NCBI GenBank assembly: GCA_900554565.1
Contig: USHX01000009.1
Location: forward strand, 1 to 48,806
Reading direction: 5' to 3'
Length of the DNA stretch: 48,806 nt
Source: an uncultured Clostridium sp.
Lineage (GTDB): Bacteria > Bacillota > Clostridia > TANB77 > CAG-508
In this document: positions 48,706 to 48,806 of the stretch, in pieces
Layout: every line of letters begins with the position of its first letter
How positions within the stretch are numbered: the first letter of the stretch is position 1
The notes under the pieces: model-generated
Told to the model about the DNA's origin: nothing
The model's input: only the letters and a program-made list of their open reading frames with translations
The model's database searches: none
Translations under genes and position numbers: made by a program

Positions 48706-48806
48706 TTATTTTTTGTTTACTAAATCTTTTAATGCTTTACCAGCTTTGAAAACTGGAGCTTTTGATGCAGGTATTTTGATTTCTTCTTTAGTTTGTGGGT
48801 TTCTAC
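48706..48806 (-). CDS. hup: HU-type DNA-binding protein, C-terminal fragment (cut by window edge)
   Basis: The last 33 codons are present, reading RNPQTKEEIKIPASKAPVFK and AGKALKDLVNKK. RNPxT-x-E-x-I-x-IPAS-x-x-P-x-FKAGK-x-LK is the signature of the beta-arm and last helix of HU. HU is a small nucleoid protein that bends DNA. The N-terminal dimer part lies beyond the window. A terminator hairpin follows. IHF-like proteins share the motif, but HU is the usual form in Clostridia. Confidence 0.94.
   Translation of the reverse strand, partial: RNPQTKEEIKIPASKAPVFKAGKALKDLVNKK

Noticed and set aside
1..48806. tRNA, rRNA genes, CRISPR arrays, prophage
   Set aside because: No cloverleaf, rRNA segment, regularly spaced repeat array or phage structural gene was seen on either strand.

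Overview
The window is AT-rich (well under 30% GC by eye) and comes from an endospore-forming, Gram-positive Clostridia-type bacterium. It carries spoVAC-spoVAD-spoVAE, spoIVA and a gerA/gerK-type germinant receptor operon, alongside strong AGGAGG ribosome sites, sigma-A promoters and typical Firmicutes housekeeping genes. The many ITLIAL-type prepilins suggest an uncultured gut clostridium (for example of the CAG-508/TANB77 kind); that placement is a guess from gene style, not from a search.

Layout. 1-4.1 kb (minus): a type IV pilus operon, pilM-pilN fusion, pilO-like, pilP-like, two pilins and the start of a prepilin peptidase. 4.1-5.5 kb: rsmB. 5.6-7.9 kb (plus): dodecin, spoVAC, spoVAD and a frameshifted spoVAE. 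7.9-9.3 kb (minus): another pilin with a secreted partner, then a structured gene-less stretch. 9.3-10.7 kb (minus): infC-rpmI-rplT with an L20-type leader. 10.7-14.3 kb (minus): a HipA/CtkA-like kinase, a DHH phosphoesterase and a three-domain NMN adenylyltransferase/Nudix/kinase protein. 14.4-15.8 kb (minus): a large pilin whose C-terminus looks like the variable region of a diversity-generating retroelement target. 16-17.2 kb: a CaCA exchanger and a large folded RNA or MITE. 17.2-19.4 kb (plus): DUF1653, serS, engB. 19.4-28 kb (mostly minus): small proteins, DUF951, gltX, RNase J, an unknown coiled-coil protein, an acyl-CoA ligase and its TetR regulator. 28.2-30.6 kb (plus): a LonB-like protease, followed by a second copy of the folded RNA. 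30.9-37.4 kb: DUF421/DUF4363, nucleotide-sugar genes, spoIVA and a transglutaminase-like protein. 37.5-41.8 kb (plus): the gerK-type operon. 41.8-48.8 kb (mostly minus): rnr, secG, RNA-modification enzymes, uvrC and the end of an HU gene.

The most striking observation is a pattern shared by three conserved genes. spoVAE, gerKA and uvrC are each split into two frames, and in all three the break falls exactly on an in-frame CGG codon. Dropping the C of CGG (a +1 shift, leaving GGN = Gly) restores a full-length conserved protein every time. Reading every gene by eye, I found only one other in-frame CGG in the window, in the NMN adenylyltransferase-like gene, where it is read in frame. This points to CGG acting in this lineage as a +1 frameshift or four-base codon, and not to three unrelated mutations.

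Other items of interest are the candidate hypervariable pilin, a structured element present twice with a conserved core and re-paired stems, a probable AUA start codon on infC, and several candidate RNA switches.
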